Source: an uncultured Actinomyces sp. (GTDB lineage Bacteria > Actinomycetota > Actinomycetes > Actinomycetales > Actinomycetaceae). From it: a DNA stretch of 50,961 bases. The stretch lies in contig UWSI01000011.1 of assembly GCA_900541895.1 (NCBI GenBank), forward strand, positions 1 to 50,961. Direction: 5' to 3'. The notes under the pieces were generated by a model. The model did not search any database. It saw only the letters and a list, made by a program, of their open reading frames with translations, and was not told the DNA's origin. Shown piece by piece: positions 1 through 8,232 of this stretch. Position 1 is the first letter of the stretch. Each line of letters starts with the position of its first letter. The position numbers and the translations under genes were made by a program.

Positions 1-2
1 AC

Positions 3-1784
3 GAGGCCGCACCCCAGGCTGATTCAACCGAGGTAGCAACCCAGCAGGCGGCTCCTGCCGAAAGCCCGGAAGCTGCGCCTGCAGAAAGTGCGCCGGCTGT
101 TCCCGCTACCCCGACCCAGGCCTCGGCAAGTGAAGGCGAACTGCAGGGCTACGCGGAGCAGGTCCGCGCGGGCTACTCCTTCACTTCGCCTTCAATGCGA
201 CTGGGCGCTTTCCTGGATGGAGATACTTCGGTTCCCGGCGCACCTGTCGGAATCCCGCTGGGGCTCATGAACCGCCACTGCTTGGTTGCGGGCGCAACCG
301 GTACCGGTAAGACTCGAACCCTGCAACTGATGGCCGAGCGCCTCTCAGAAGCCGGAGTCCCCGTTTTTGTCACCGATATCAAGGGTGACCTCACCGGTCT
401 GGCTCAGGCGGGTACCTCTTCGGAGAAGCTCCTCGCACGTTGCGCAAGCATTGGCCAGAACTGGGAAGGAAAGGCGTTCCCCACGGAACTGCTCACTCTG
501 GGTGGCCGCGGTGAAGGCGTGCCAATCCGTACAACCATCACCGAATTCGGCCCGCTTCTGCTTTCGCGCGTGCTGGGCTTGAACGACACTCAGGCCTCAG
601 CCCTTCAGTTGATCTTCCACTGGGCCGACGGTCAGCAGCTCGCGCTGATCGACCTCAAGGACCTGCGCTCGGTCATTGACTACCTGACAAACAATGACGA
701 AGGCAAGGAAGAACTCAAGGGAATCGGTGGTGTTTCCCCAGCAACTGCAGGCGTGATCCTGCGCGAGCTTGCTGCTCTGGAGGCCTCGGGCGGCGATGTA
801 TTCTTCGGTGAGCCCGCCTTCAATATCGCCGATCTCATGCGCGTGTCAATGGACGGTCGCGGCGTCATTTCGTCGCTGGAACTTCCCGACCTGGGCAGCC
901 AGGGCGCTTTGTTCTCGACCTTCCTCATGTGGCTCTTGGCTGAGCTCTTCGAGACTTTGCCGGAAGTGGGCAACCCCGATAAGCCGAAGTTGGTCTTCTT
1001 CTTTGACGAGGCTCACCTGCTCTTCACCGATGCCTCGAAGCAGTTCCTCCAGGCGGTCGTGCAGACAGTGCGTCTGATTCGTTCCAAGGGCGTGGGCATT
1101 GTCTTTGTTACCCAGTCCCCCACCGATGTCCCCGACGAGGTTTTGGCTCAGCTCGGTTCACGCGTTCAGCACGCACTGCGCGCGCACACTCCAAACGATG
1201 CGGCAAACCTCAAGAAGGCAGTTTCGACCTTCCCGACCTCTCCCCTGGATCTGGCTGAGGTGCTGACTTCGCTGGGTACCGGTCAGGCTGTCGTGACGGT
1301 TCTGGATGAGAAGGGTCGCCCGACCCCGGTTGCTCCGACCATGTTGGATGCACCCGCCGCTGTCATGGGCCCGGCTGATCCAGGTGGTGTCTCTTCAATC
1401 ATTAATTCCTCACCTCTCCTGTCGCGTTATCGTGACGCGGTCGATAACGAATCGGCATTCGAATTGATGCAAGCGCGTCTTGCAGATGCCGCTAAGGCCG
1501 CTGAGGAGAAGGCCGCTGAGGCACAGCGTCAGCTTGAAGAAGCGAAGGCGCAGAAGGAAGCCGAGAAGCAGGCCGCGAAGGAAGAGGCAGCGCGCCAGAA
1601 GGAACTTGAGCGCTTGCAGCGCGAGGTCGAGAAGGCCGAAGAACGCAAGCGTCGCGAGGCCGAAAAAGCTGAGGAGCGTCGTGCACGCGCCACGCAGCGC
1701 GTGATTGAGTCGACGGTCAAGTCCGTTGGAACGACTGCAGCGCGCTCGCTGACGCGTTCAATTTTGGGAACACTATTTAAGTAA
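3..1784 (+). CDS. DUF853/HerA-like (YjgR-type) ATPase, 5'-truncated by window edge
   Basis: P-loop ATPase of the HerA/FtsK superfamily, DUF853 (YjgR) branch; the cellular role of this family is not settled. The frame is open to the window's first bases, so the true start lies upstream; the ATG at 195 is internal. Seen in order: an Ala/Pro/Glu-rich N-terminal stretch of about 45 residues, then Walker A GATGTGKT (visible residues 97-104), a family-typical DIKGDLTGLAQAG segment, Walker B LVFFFDEAHLLF (about residue 330), a VTQSPTD motif, and a C-terminal Ala/Glu/Lys/Arg-rich coiled coil (about residues 490-567). Known relatives begin about 30 residues before Walker A, so the acidic/proline-rich N-terminal part is an extension. 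The gene stands alone in the visible part; dps follows 178 bp later with its own upstream region. Confidence 0.88.
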   Translation, partial: EAAPQADSTEVATQQAAPAESPEAAPAESAPAVPATPTQASASEGELQGYAEQVRAGYSFTSPSMRLGAFLDGDTSVPGAPVGIPLGLMNRHCLVAGATGTGKTRTLQLMAERLSEAGVPVFVTDIKGDLTGLAQAGTSSEKLLARCASIGQNWEGKAFPTELLTLGGRGEGVPIRTTITEFGPLLLSRVLGLNDTQASALQLIFHWADGQQLALIDLKDLRSVIDYLTNNDEGKEELKGIGGVSPATAGVILRELAALEASGGDVFFGEPAFNIADLMRVSMDGRGVISSLELPDLGSQGALFSTFLMWLLAELFETLPEVGNPDKPKLVFFFDEAHLLFTDASKQFLQAVVQTVRLIRSKGVGIVFVTQSPTDVPDEVLAQLGSRVQHALRAHTPNDAANLKKAVSTFPTSPLDLAEVLTSLGTGQAVVTVLDEKGRPTPVAPTMLDAPAAVMGPADPGGVSSIINSSPLLSRYRDAVDNESAFELMQARLADAAKAAEEKAAEAQRQLEEAKAQKEAEKQAAKEEAARQKELERLQREVEKAEERKRREAEKAEERRARATQRVIESTVKSVGTTAARSLTRSILGTLFK

Positions 1785-1823
1785 TATTCGACGATTCTTG
1801 AGTACTTCTGACGCTTTATCGAT

Positions 1824-1836
1824 GTTGTGTCACAAC
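1824..1836. promoter_or_regulatory. 13-bp palindrome upstream of dps
   Basis: GTTGTGTCACAAC is a perfect 6-1-6 inverted repeat about 130 bp before the dps start. It could be an operator for a stress or metal regulator, but I do not recognise it. No convincing -35/-10 pair was found between 1785 and 1962. The dps ribosome binding site is AGGAG at 1951-1955. Confidence 0.25.
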
Positions 1837-1962
1837 CCTTGTCGGATATTTCACCTTATGGTGCGAAAGGGAATGCAATCGCCAAAAATGGAGTTGTCAG
1901 AAGTGATAGCAGTGGTGCGGCCCTTACGGTTCGCACGTTCAGTTAGGTTTTAGGAGAACAAT

Positions 1963-2418
1963 ATGACTCACGCACACCCCGTAGTTGCAGCAGCTTTGCA
2001 GCAGGCTCTTGTTGATCTGACCGATCTGTCGCTTCAGGGCAAGCAGGCACACTGGAACATCGAAGGCCTCGGCTTCCGTTCGCTCCACCTGCACCTGGAT
2101 GAAATCATCGACCAGGTTCGCCTTGCCGCTGATGATGTTGCTGAGCGCATGTCCGCCATCGAAGTTGCACCCGATGCGCGTGCAGCGACCGTTGCAGCGA
2201 CCTCACTGGTTGATCCGATGGACCCCGGCTTCCTGCCCACCGATAAGACTGCTCGCCAGTACGAAGAGCGCCTGCTGGCGACCTCCGAGCGCATCAAGGC
2301 AACCCTTGATCCCGTTGACGAGCACGATCACCTGTCCAACGATCTGCTGATCGGCATTGCAACCGGCCTGGAGAAGCAGGCCTGGATGCTGCGCGCAGCA
2401 ACCAAGGATCTCAACTGA
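1963..2418 (+). CDS. dps: Dps family DNA-binding ferritin-like protein
   Basis: Starvation/oxidative-stress miniferritin. Family members form 12-subunit shells that oxidise Fe(II) with peroxide and store the iron, often protecting DNA. The 151-aa length is slightly short for the family. Ferroxidase residues are recognisable: H30 in QAHWN, H42 in the SLHLHLDE helix, and D57/E61 in the DDVAERM helix. The start is supported by TTTTAGGAGAACAAT ahead of the ATG. Monocistronic: preceded by 178 bp of non-coding DNA and followed by a strong hairpin terminator. There is no Lys-rich N-terminal tail, so direct DNA binding is uncertain. Confidence 0.93.
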   Translation: MTHAHPVVAAALQQALVDLTDLSLQGKQAHWNIEGLGFRSLHLHLDEIIDQVRLAADDVAERMSAIEVAPDARAATVAATSLVDPMDPGFLPTDKTARQYEERLLATSERIKATLDPVDEHDHLSNDLLIGIATGLEKQAWMLRAATKDLN

Positions 2419-2438
2419 TTAGTTGAGTCTGGCGTCAA

Positions 2439-2470
2439 CTGGGGCGTCTCTTAGGAGGCGCCCCAGTTTT
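2439..2470 (+). terminator. Rho-independent terminator of dps
   Basis: CTGGGGCG (2439-2446) pairs with CGCCCCAG (2459-2466) and is followed by TTTTGT. It lies 21 bp after the dps stop and also separates dps from the converging aroD gene. Confidence 0.8.
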
Positions 2471-2531
2471 GTCTTTCAGTCCCAGGAACCTCTCAAGGCA
2501 TAGTTCACCCCGAAAAGCACTCCGGAGGCCT

Positions 2532-3386
2532 TTATTCGCGCCCGAGCCTCTGGGCCAATTCCTGAGCACTCCACTGACCGGGCGCGCTCTCACGTCCGCT
2601 CACGGCAACGAAAGAGGCAACTCCCCCATCTTCAGGTTGAGTCGCACGCGTCTGGCGTCCAAACTCTCCCATCGCTAAAACGATTGAGGGAACCGACACG
2701 TACTCAGCCGCCCACCTCTGGACCAATTCAACATTGAGCGCGTCTCGCTCTGAATTTGCCAAAACCGCAAGCTTTGCGACGTCTGCACCCAAGGCCGCCA
2801 TAGTTTCCAAAAGCTCTCGCATGATCTCCGATTCGGGAGTTACCTCGAAGTCATGGAAGGACATGACGACCTTTGCACCCGCGGCGTGTACCTTCTCGGT
2901 CAATGCAGGTGCCGCCGGAGCCATTTCCACATCTACCGCGTCCATCCCGCACTCAGCCAGCAGCTCAACGATCTGGGCATAAACCGGCGTTGAAACTTCA
3001 GCATTTCCGCCCTGAGCAACTGTGCGGACAGTAGCCAAAACGGGCACATCCGAAGCCCCCAAGATCTTAGCCGCAGACCTCGAAATTTCTTCACGGGCCT
3101 GGTCACTCAGTTCCTCACCTGAAAGCCCCGTAAGAACATCCAGGTAGTCCACGCGCCACTCGAACATATCGTGCGGCTCACCCGAAGCAGCCTCGATCTG
3201 TTCAAGGACTCCATGCGCATCCCCCGCCATCAGGGGAACAATGAAAACTAGCGGCTGCCCACCGCCCAGAAGCACTCGGCCTCGTGGGGAAATAGCACCC
3301 GCGGGGTCAAGCGATCCCGCGCCCACACCCGAAGGTGCTGCGCCGTAGGCCTCGCCCAAATCACTGCGTCCAATAACAGGCTCCAT
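2532..3386 (-). CDS. aroD: 3-dehydroquinate dehydratase, type I
   Basis: Converts 3-dehydroquinate to 3-dehydroshikimate in the shikimate pathway through a Schiff base. The catalytic pair is visible: His in VVMSFHDFEV and the Schiff-base Lys in DVAKLAVLAN; the FEWRVDYLD strand is also typical of type I enzymes. An upstream GTG/ATG-type start at 3431 would overlap dus, but ATG at 3386 has AGAGGGGA about 5 nt ahead and gives 284 aa, so I choose it. About 40 N-terminal residues before LVFIVPLMA are not typical of the family. Last gene of the minus-strand glyQS-dus-aroD run, 25 bp after dus. Type I AroD is less common in actinobacteria than the small type II enzyme. Confidence 0.87.
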   Translation of the reverse strand: MEPVIGRSDLGEAYGAAPSGVGAGSLDPAGAISPRGRVLLGGGQPLVFIVPLMAGDAHGVLEQIEAASGEPHDMFEWRVDYLDVLTGLSGEELSDQAREEISRSAAKILGASDVPVLATVRTVAQGGNAEVSTPVYAQIVELLAECGMDAVDVEMAPAAPALTEKVHAAGAKVVMSFHDFEVTPESEIMRELLETMAALGADVAKLAVLANSERDALNVELVQRWAAEYVSVPSIVLAMGEFGRQTRATQPEDGGVASFVAVSGRESAPGQWSAQELAQRLGRE

Positions 3387-3411
3387 GACGTCCCCTCTAC
3401 TCAGCAACCCT

Positions 3412-4728
3412 TTAGTAGCCAACTTCCGCATGATGAATCGACGCCCGCTCGGCGTCCGTCAAGTATCGGTGATCCAACCATCCGTCGGGCAGGTGCGGGG
3501 TCTTCTCTCCCCCAGCGCGCCCACGAGGCCCACGCGCGGCCTCGGGAAAATCTTGATCGAGGTCCAAGTCCGCCAGGCGAGCGCTGAGCTCATCGAGAGT
3601 GGAGACCATCCCCAACGCGTGGCGCTGAGGCCCACCCACCTTGAAACCACGCAGGTACCAGCCGATGTGTTTGCGCATTTCACGCATCGCTCGGTCTTCG
3701 TCGCCTTCTTCTTCCACACACCAGCGCGCATGGGTTTCAATGATGGAGGCAACCTCGCGAAGCGACGGTGCTGGGAAAGCCGGCCTCCCGTGGTAGGCGG
3801 CGACGATATCGCGGAAAATCCACGGACGCCCCTGAGCGCCTCGGCCAACAGAAATGCCATCGCACCCGGTTTGGCGCAGCATCTCTATCGCATCCGCGGC
3901 CTCGAAAACATCGCCGTTACCGAAGACCGGAATATCCAAGGCTTCTTTGATGCGCGCAATGTAATCCCAATGCGCTTGGCCCGCGTAGTGCTGAGTTTGG
4001 GTGCGAGCGTGTACGGTCACGGCTGCAGCACCGAGTTCTTGAGCGATCTGCGCGGCCTCGAGGCCGGTTTCGTGCCCGCTATCAATTCCCATGCGGATCT
4101 TCACCGTCACCGGAATCTCGCGGCCACATGCATCCCCGCTGGCCCGCGCCTGGGTCACAACCGCGCGCAGCAGGTCGGTGTAGAGGTCCCGTTTCCACGG
4201 AAGTGCTGCTCCCCCACCCTTTCGCGTCACCTTGGGGACGGGACAGCCGAAGTTGAGGTCAATATGGTCGGCGTATTCGCCTTCGATCATGATCTGGGTT
4301 GCGCGCGTCATGACCTGGGGGTTCACTCCGTACAGCTGCACGGAATGCACGCGTTCGGCGGAGTCAGGGCGAATCATCGCCATCGTGCGCGCATTGCCCT
4401 CGACCAGGGCTCGCGAGGTCACCATTTCCATGACGTACAGGCCCACTGGCGCATCGACGTGGGGCGTGAGTTCCGCGCCCGCTCTAGTTTCTTCCTCGTT
4501 TTCCGCGGCCGGGCGAGCGCTTTCAGTTGCGCCGGGCAGAGCAGCAGGGCTGGGAATTCCAGTCAGGGGCGAAGGCCCACCCAAGGCCTCTTCACCAAAC
4601 ATGCGGCACAATCGGCGGAAAGGCGCATCCGTCACTCCGGCCATTGGAGCCAAGACGACGGGAGTAAACAGCCGCAGTGGCCCAACCTGCAAACAGGCTG
4701 GGCCACTAACGTGAGATTGCGAGGTCAC
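3412..4728 (-). CDS. dus: tRNA-dihydrouridine synthase (DusB-like) with internal insertion
   Basis: FMN-dependent enzyme that reduces uridine to dihydrouridine in the D-loop of tRNA. The barrel start PVVLAPMAGVTDAPFRRLC, the ITVKIRMG-type strand, the VHARTQTQHYAGQAHW flavin/tRNA region and the catalytic Cys162 in DLNFGCPVPKVTRKGGG are all present. At 438 aa it is longer than the usual 320-380. Residues about 46-95, between the first barrel motif and the LYVMEMVTSRALV strand, are a Pro/Ala/Glu-rich insertion that looks disordered. The start is GTG at 4728, directly after the glyQS TGA, with GGGAG about 8 nt upstream, so translation is probably coupled. The C-terminal part (about 340-438) is the tRNA-binding helical domain. 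Confidence 0.92.
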   Translation of the reverse strand: MTSQSHVSGPACLQVGPLRLFTPVVLAPMAGVTDAPFRRLCRMFGEEALGGPSPLTGIPSPAALPGATESARPAAENEEETRAGAELTPHVDAPVGLYVMEMVTSRALVEGNARTMAMIRPDSAERVHSVQLYGVNPQVMTRATQIMIEGEYADHIDLNFGCPVPKVTRKGGGAALPWKRDLYTDLLRAVVTQARASGDACGREIPVTVKIRMGIDSGHETGLEAAQIAQELGAAAVTVHARTQTQHYAGQAHWDYIARIKEALDIPVFGNGDVFEAADAIEMLRQTGCDGISVGRGAQGRPWIFRDIVAAYHGRPAFPAPSLREVASIIETHARWCVEEEGDEDRAMREMRKHIGWYLRGFKVGGPQRHALGMVSTLDELSARLADLDLDQDFPEAARGPRGRAGGEKTPHLPDGWLDHRYLTDAERASIHHAEVGY

Positions 4729-6123
4729 TCAGCAAACTCCCAAGCGCTCAATCAGGTAGGACTTGACCTGGTCGAGCGGAATACGGACCTGCTCCATCGA
4801 GTCACGCTCACGAATGGTGACGGCGTGATCCTCAACGGAATCAAAGTCGTAGGTAATGCAGAAGGGGGTGCCGATCTCGTCCTGGCGACGGTAGCGGCGG
4901 CCAACGGCACCGGCATCGTCGTACTCGATGTTCCACAGGTCGCGTAGTTCCTGAGCCAGTTCCTGTGCCGGACCAGTCAGTTCGTCCTTACGGGACAGTG
5001 GCAGGACAGCAACCTTGACGGGAGCCAGACGCGGGTCGAGCTTGAGGACAACGCGCTTGTCGACGCCGCCCTTTGCGTTGGGGGCCTCGTCCTCGTGGTA
5101 GGCCTCGATGAGGAAGGCCATGAGGGAGCGGGTCAGGCCGGCGGAAGGCTCGATGACGTAGGGGGTCCAGCGCTCACCGGTCGTCTGGTCGAAGTAGTCG
5201 AGCTTGGCACCACTGGCCTCAGCGTGAACACCGAGGTCGTAGTCGGTACGGTTGGCGATACCTTCGAGTTCGCCCCATTCGGAGTTCTGGAAACCGAAAC
5301 GGTATTCCAGGTCAACGGTGCGCTTGGAGTAGTGGGAAAGCTTTTCCTTGGGGTGCTCGTACTCGCGCAGGTTTTCCTCGGCGATACCCAGGCCGACGTA
5401 CCATGCCTTGCGGTAGTCGATCCAGTACTGGTGCCATTCTTCATCAGTTCCGGGCTCGCAGAAGAACTCAAGTTCCATCTGCTCGAATTCACGGGTACGG
5501 AAGATGAAGTTACCGGGCGTGATCTCGTTGCGGAAAGACTTACCAATCTGGCCGATGCCAAAGGGCGGCTTCTTACGTGCCGCGGTCATGACATTGGCGA
5601 AGTTAACGAAGATTCCCTGTGCGGTTTCGGGACGCAGGTAGTGCAGGCCGGCCTCGTCGTCAACGGGACCAAGGAAGGTCTTCAGCAGACCCGAGAATGC
5701 CTTGGGCTCAGTCCACTGGCCACGAACGCCACAGTTGGGGCAGGCGATGTCTTCCAGGGACAGGGAGGATTCTTCAACACCCTTCTTATCCGCGAGCTCT
5801 TCGATGAGCTGATCTTCGCGAGAGCGCTTGTGACAGTTCAGGCACTCAATCAGCGGGTCGGTGAAGGCCTTGACGTGCCCGGAAGCGACCCACACCTCGC
5901 GGGGCAAAATCACCGAGGAATCCAAGCCAACAACGTCCGCGCGGCGGCGAACCATGTAGTTCCACCACTGACGTTTGATGTTCTCTTTGAGTTCCACTCC
6001 CAGCGGGCCGTAGTCCCAGGCGGAGCGAGTACCGCCATAAATCTCACCGCAGGGGAAAACAAAGCCGCGACGCTTAGCAAGAGAAATAACTGAATCAAGA
6101 CGAGAGGTGGATGGCTGTGCCAC
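4729..6123 (-). CDS. glyQS: Glycyl-tRNA synthetase, class II dimeric type
   Basis: Charges tRNA-Gly with glycine. Class II signatures are visible: motif 1 region GTRSAWDYGPLGVELKENI, motif 2 FRNEITPGNFIFRTREFEQME and motif 3 GLTRSLMAFLIEAY, followed by a C-terminal anticodon-binding domain (VAVLPLSRKDE to the end). A CxxC pair in LNCHKR and CPNCGVRG suggests a structural zinc site. An ORF-maximal start at 6177 would add 18 residues, but GTG at 6123 has AAAGGAG five nucleotides upstream and gives 464 aa starting VAQPSTSRLDSVISLAKRRGF, matching the family. First gene of the glyQS-dus-aroD run; its promoter should lie in 6124-6291, shared with the divergent gene at 6292. Confidence 0.95.
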   Translation of the reverse strand: MAQPSTSRLDSVISLAKRRGFVFPCGEIYGGTRSAWDYGPLGVELKENIKRQWWNYMVRRRADVVGLDSSVILPREVWVASGHVKAFTDPLIECLNCHKRSREDQLIEELADKKGVEESSLSLEDIACPNCGVRGQWTEPKAFSGLLKTFLGPVDDEAGLHYLRPETAQGIFVNFANVMTAARKKPPFGIGQIGKSFRNEITPGNFIFRTREFEQMELEFFCEPGTDEEWHQYWIDYRKAWYVGLGIAEENLREYEHPKEKLSHYSKRTVDLEYRFGFQNSEWGELEGIANRTDYDLGVHAEASGAKLDYFDQTTGERWTPYVIEPSAGLTRSLMAFLIEAYHEDEAPNAKGGVDKRVVLKLDPRLAPVKVAVLPLSRKDELTGPAQELAQELRDLWNIEYDDAGAVGRRYRRQDEIGTPFCITYDFDSVEDHAVTIRERDSMEQVRIPLDQVKSYLIERLGVC

Positions 6124-6291
6124 GAAAACTCCTTTAATAGGGCTCACCGCACCTGGCTGGCGCAGTGGTCTGTGCATATTTTAGCCGGTGAATGCTTGGG
6201 GGGCTTGGAGAGTGCCATGCGAGCCAGTAATTGCTGAAAAGTCAGCAGATTGCTTTGCAATATTCCCATGTCATAGCATCAAGGCGTGCGC

Positions 6292-7212
6292 ATGGTGATT
6301 TCGACCTTGGCCTACACGATCCCGCGCGAAATGGTCATCGTGTGGGTCCTTGCTTTTGCTCTGCGTCTTCTTTTTATACTTTTTGTCGCATTCAGTAAGT
6401 CGCCTTTGGCTCTGAGGTCTTGGCCCTATACAAACGTCCAAAAACTAGATCCGGCAAATTTCCTGCGGTTATGCGCATGGGCATTGACTGCGTTACTTGG
6501 CGGAATGGCAATTTTTGCCCGGCAACACGGCTTGAGCACGGACATCGTTCTTGCCCTTGGCTGGCTCACAATCGCTTCAGCCCTTCTTATTCCCCTGTGT
6601 CATCTCCCTCTGAACTTTCCGACATGGCTGGATCCCAGATGGCACGACAGTGTCCGCAAAGGGCTTGTTGACGAATTAGGAAATCTTCTTCCCCGCGGCG
6701 GCACGGTTCGTACCACTACAGAACTCACGCTGGGCGATAGCCAGAAAAAAGAGTTCTCAACTCGTATTGGCCTTCCTCTAGGCTGGCAGCGCGTTGAGGA
6801 AATGCCCTCTTATCTCACGCCTACTCCTTTGGCCCCCGTTGTTCTGATCGCCCAAGGACCTATGGATTACAAGAATCTGCGGCCATCAACGCTGACAATC
6901 TGCGCAACTCCGGCAAGCAGTGAGCAACGTCTACCGCTGGGCACTTTGAGCGAGGCAATTTCCAGACAGATTCCGGGGTGGTTTACGCTCGACGAGATCA
7001 CGCAGAGCAAGCCGAAAGCGTCCCTCATGTGTACGGGAACATACACTGATGAAGGCGTTTCCTTGACAGCTATTCAATGGTCATGGGTTGAAAAACTTGA
7101 CTCGTCGACATTCGTCAGGATCACCGCCACAGCAACAACAACAACGCGCATGTTTCCCGAGCATTTCAAGGATATGGGAACGATGGTGACGAAGATGAGC
7201 GTGGCACCATGA
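6292..7212 (+). CDS. Module protein A, copy 1: three-TM protein with C-terminal soluble domain
   Basis: Not recognised with certainty. The 306-aa protein has three hydrophobic segments (about 14-34, 58-76, 84-104), a conserved linker WHDSVRKGLVDELGNLLPRGG (about 117-137) and a C-terminal domain with PGWFTLDEI and CTGTYTDEGVSLTAIQWSW. It is a paralogue of the protein at 9534-10403, sharing this whole architecture. The C-terminal half vaguely recalls LpqN/Mog1-PsbP-like domains, which is only a guess. ATG at 6292 has AAGG seven nt upstream; a GTG at 6286 lacks a usable spacing. Its TGA overlaps the ATG of the next gene (ATGA), so the pair is translationally coupled, exactly as in the second copy. 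Possible roles: membrane partner of a type VII secretion substrate, or immunity protein to the product of 8229-9530. Confidence 0.75.
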   Translation: MVISTLAYTIPREMVIVWVLAFALRLLFILFVAFSKSPLALRSWPYTNVQKLDPANFLRLCAWALTALLGGMAIFARQHGLSTDIVLALGWLTIASALLIPLCHLPLNFPTWLDPRWHDSVRKGLVDELGNLLPRGGTVRTTTELTLGDSQKKEFSTRIGLPLGWQRVEEMPSYLTPTPLAPVVLIAQGPMDYKNLRPSTLTICATPASSEQRLPLGTLSEAISRQIPGWFTLDEITQSKPKASLMCTGTYTDEGVSLTAIQWSWVEKLDSSTFVRITATATTTTRMFPEHFKDMGTMVTKMSVAP

Positions 7213-7997
7213 GCACGTATTTCTCCGCTCCCCTCACCCTACCGACAGCCTCGGTTCCCGCGTTCATTGCCCTCGCGGGCCCCGAAGAATCTGCGCGGGA
7301 AGGTATTTCGGGGGAAGCCCAGATGGGCCTCGACACTATTTACGAGGCCGATGGTGCTTTGGGCGGGCAAGCGCAGATGCTCCTTGCACCGATCCGTGAG
7401 GACAGTACTCCCCTCACGCAATTTGCGGTGTCACCGCGTTACCCCTCTTCCGGGGTTCGCAGGCAGTGCGCCTTCATCGCTCCGGGACAATCGACCATTC
7501 TCAGTAGTTTAAAAGAACCTGAAACAACCCAGGTTTATCGTGCGGAAACGCACGATGTACCGCAGATCGTCGCAGAGTTTTCAACCTTTCCTTCCCTCAA
7601 GAATCGGTTCGATGGTCCCAAACGTATGCCCATCGAGTTCATTGATGCGGCAAATTCCGGTGATGCCGTAGCCGCGCACGACATCCTTCTTGAAGAGTTG
7701 GAGAAATCGAAGAAGCGGTCATCTTTTACTCGTTTCGTTAGGGAAAAGAACTGGGAATACGCCGTGTGGACAAGCTGGATGCGAACCCCTCAGGGCTATC
7801 ATGTGCACCGCAGTTACACTGTTCTCTCTGTTCCTTGGGCGGCATACGTGGTGAATGCACGCACCCTTCCCGAAAGCTATCTGACACAGCCCTCCAATGC
7901 GCACGATCTTGCTCAGCCTTCGGGTCCGGTAGGAGACTTGGAGAAGTGCACGCGAACAGAGCTGTGGAGCCAACTGGCACGCTTCTTCGCTGTGTAG
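7209..7997 (+). CDS. Module protein B, copy 1: EspG-like cytosolic protein
   Basis: 262 aa, no signal peptide or TM segment. Paralogue of the protein at 10400-11194: shared blocks are AQMLLAPIREDSTPLTQF, the RRQCAFI strand, FIDAANSGD with ILLEEL, and a WEYAVWTSWMR strand. The order of elements (GxL...LL.PI..., repeated beta strands, then a late W..W strand) resembles EspG, the ESX type VII secretion chaperone that binds PE/PPE-like substrates; this is inference from pattern, not a database match. ATGA overlap with the preceding A gene. It is followed by 166 bp containing a relic of another A gene. Confidence 0.72.
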   Translation: MSTYFSAPLTLPTASVPAFIALAGPEESAREGISGEAQMGLDTIYEADGALGGQAQMLLAPIREDSTPLTQFAVSPRYPSSGVRRQCAFIAPGQSTILSSLKEPETTQVYRAETHDVPQIVAEFSTFPSLKNRFDGPKRMPIEFIDAANSGDAVAAHDILLEELEKSKKRSSFTRFVREKNWEYAVWTSWMRTPQGYHVHRSYTVLSVPWAAYVVNARTLPESYLTQPSNAHDLAQPSGPVGDLEKCTRTELWSQLARFFAV

Positions 7998-8024
7998 CCA
8001 ATATCTTTCTCAGCCGAAGAGCTC

Positions 8025-8098
8025 TTCTCAGTTCCTCACTGTATCGATGTGAACTGGCAATGGCACAAACGCCGCTAAATCCTCGACAAGAATAGAAA
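8025..8098 (+). pseudogene. Relic fragment of a module A gene
   Basis: Reading from 8031, the DNA encodes VPHCIDVNWQWHKRR, then a TAA stop, then ILDKNRK. The intact copy at 9534-10403 has VPHCIDANWQWHKRR followed by GLIDENGN at the matching place. The DNA match is strong over about 60 bp (for example AACTGGCAATGGCACAAACG in both). Only this middle part of the gene survives: no TM region before it and no C-terminal domain after it. It shows that a third A copy, closer to the copy at 9534 than to that at 6292, once stood between B and C. Confidence 0.75.
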
Positions 8099-8163
8099 AA
8101 CACACTCTAACGCCATTCCTTGAAAACATCTGATCAACATACTTAGGCTTTACGGGGAGCTCT

Positions 8164-8232
8164 ATGCTGAAGTCCTTGCCCAATGGACATACCGCGCGTA
8201 CCCTCTGTTGTATACGCAGCGACGCGTCATGA
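8164..8232 (+). CDS. Possible 22-residue leader ORF coupled to the next gene
   Basis: ATG at 8164 is preceded by GGGGAGC (8154-8160), a good ribosome binding site with 4-nt spacing, and encodes MLKSLPNGHTARTLCCIRSD plus two residues. Its TGA (8230-8232) overlaps the first ATG of the 433-aa gene (8229-8231) as ATGA. The big gene has no ribosome binding site of its own, so this leader could deliver ribosomes to it. It could also be chance. Confidence 0.35.
   Translation: MLKSLPNGHTARTLCCIRSDAS

Noticed and set aside
3385..4947. 520-codon plus-strand open frame
   Set aside because: Fully antisense to dus and part of glyQS, both with clear catalytic motifs; the antisense product has no recognisable domain. 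GC-rich DNA often leaves such frames open.
5095..6093. 332-codon plus-strand open frame
   Set aside because: Antisense to glyQS, whose class II motifs are intact.
8120..8149. TTGAAA-N18-TAGGCT as promoter of gene C
   Set aside because: The expected transcript start would fall inside the leader's ribosome binding site, so it does not fit the leader ORF; evidence too weak to list.
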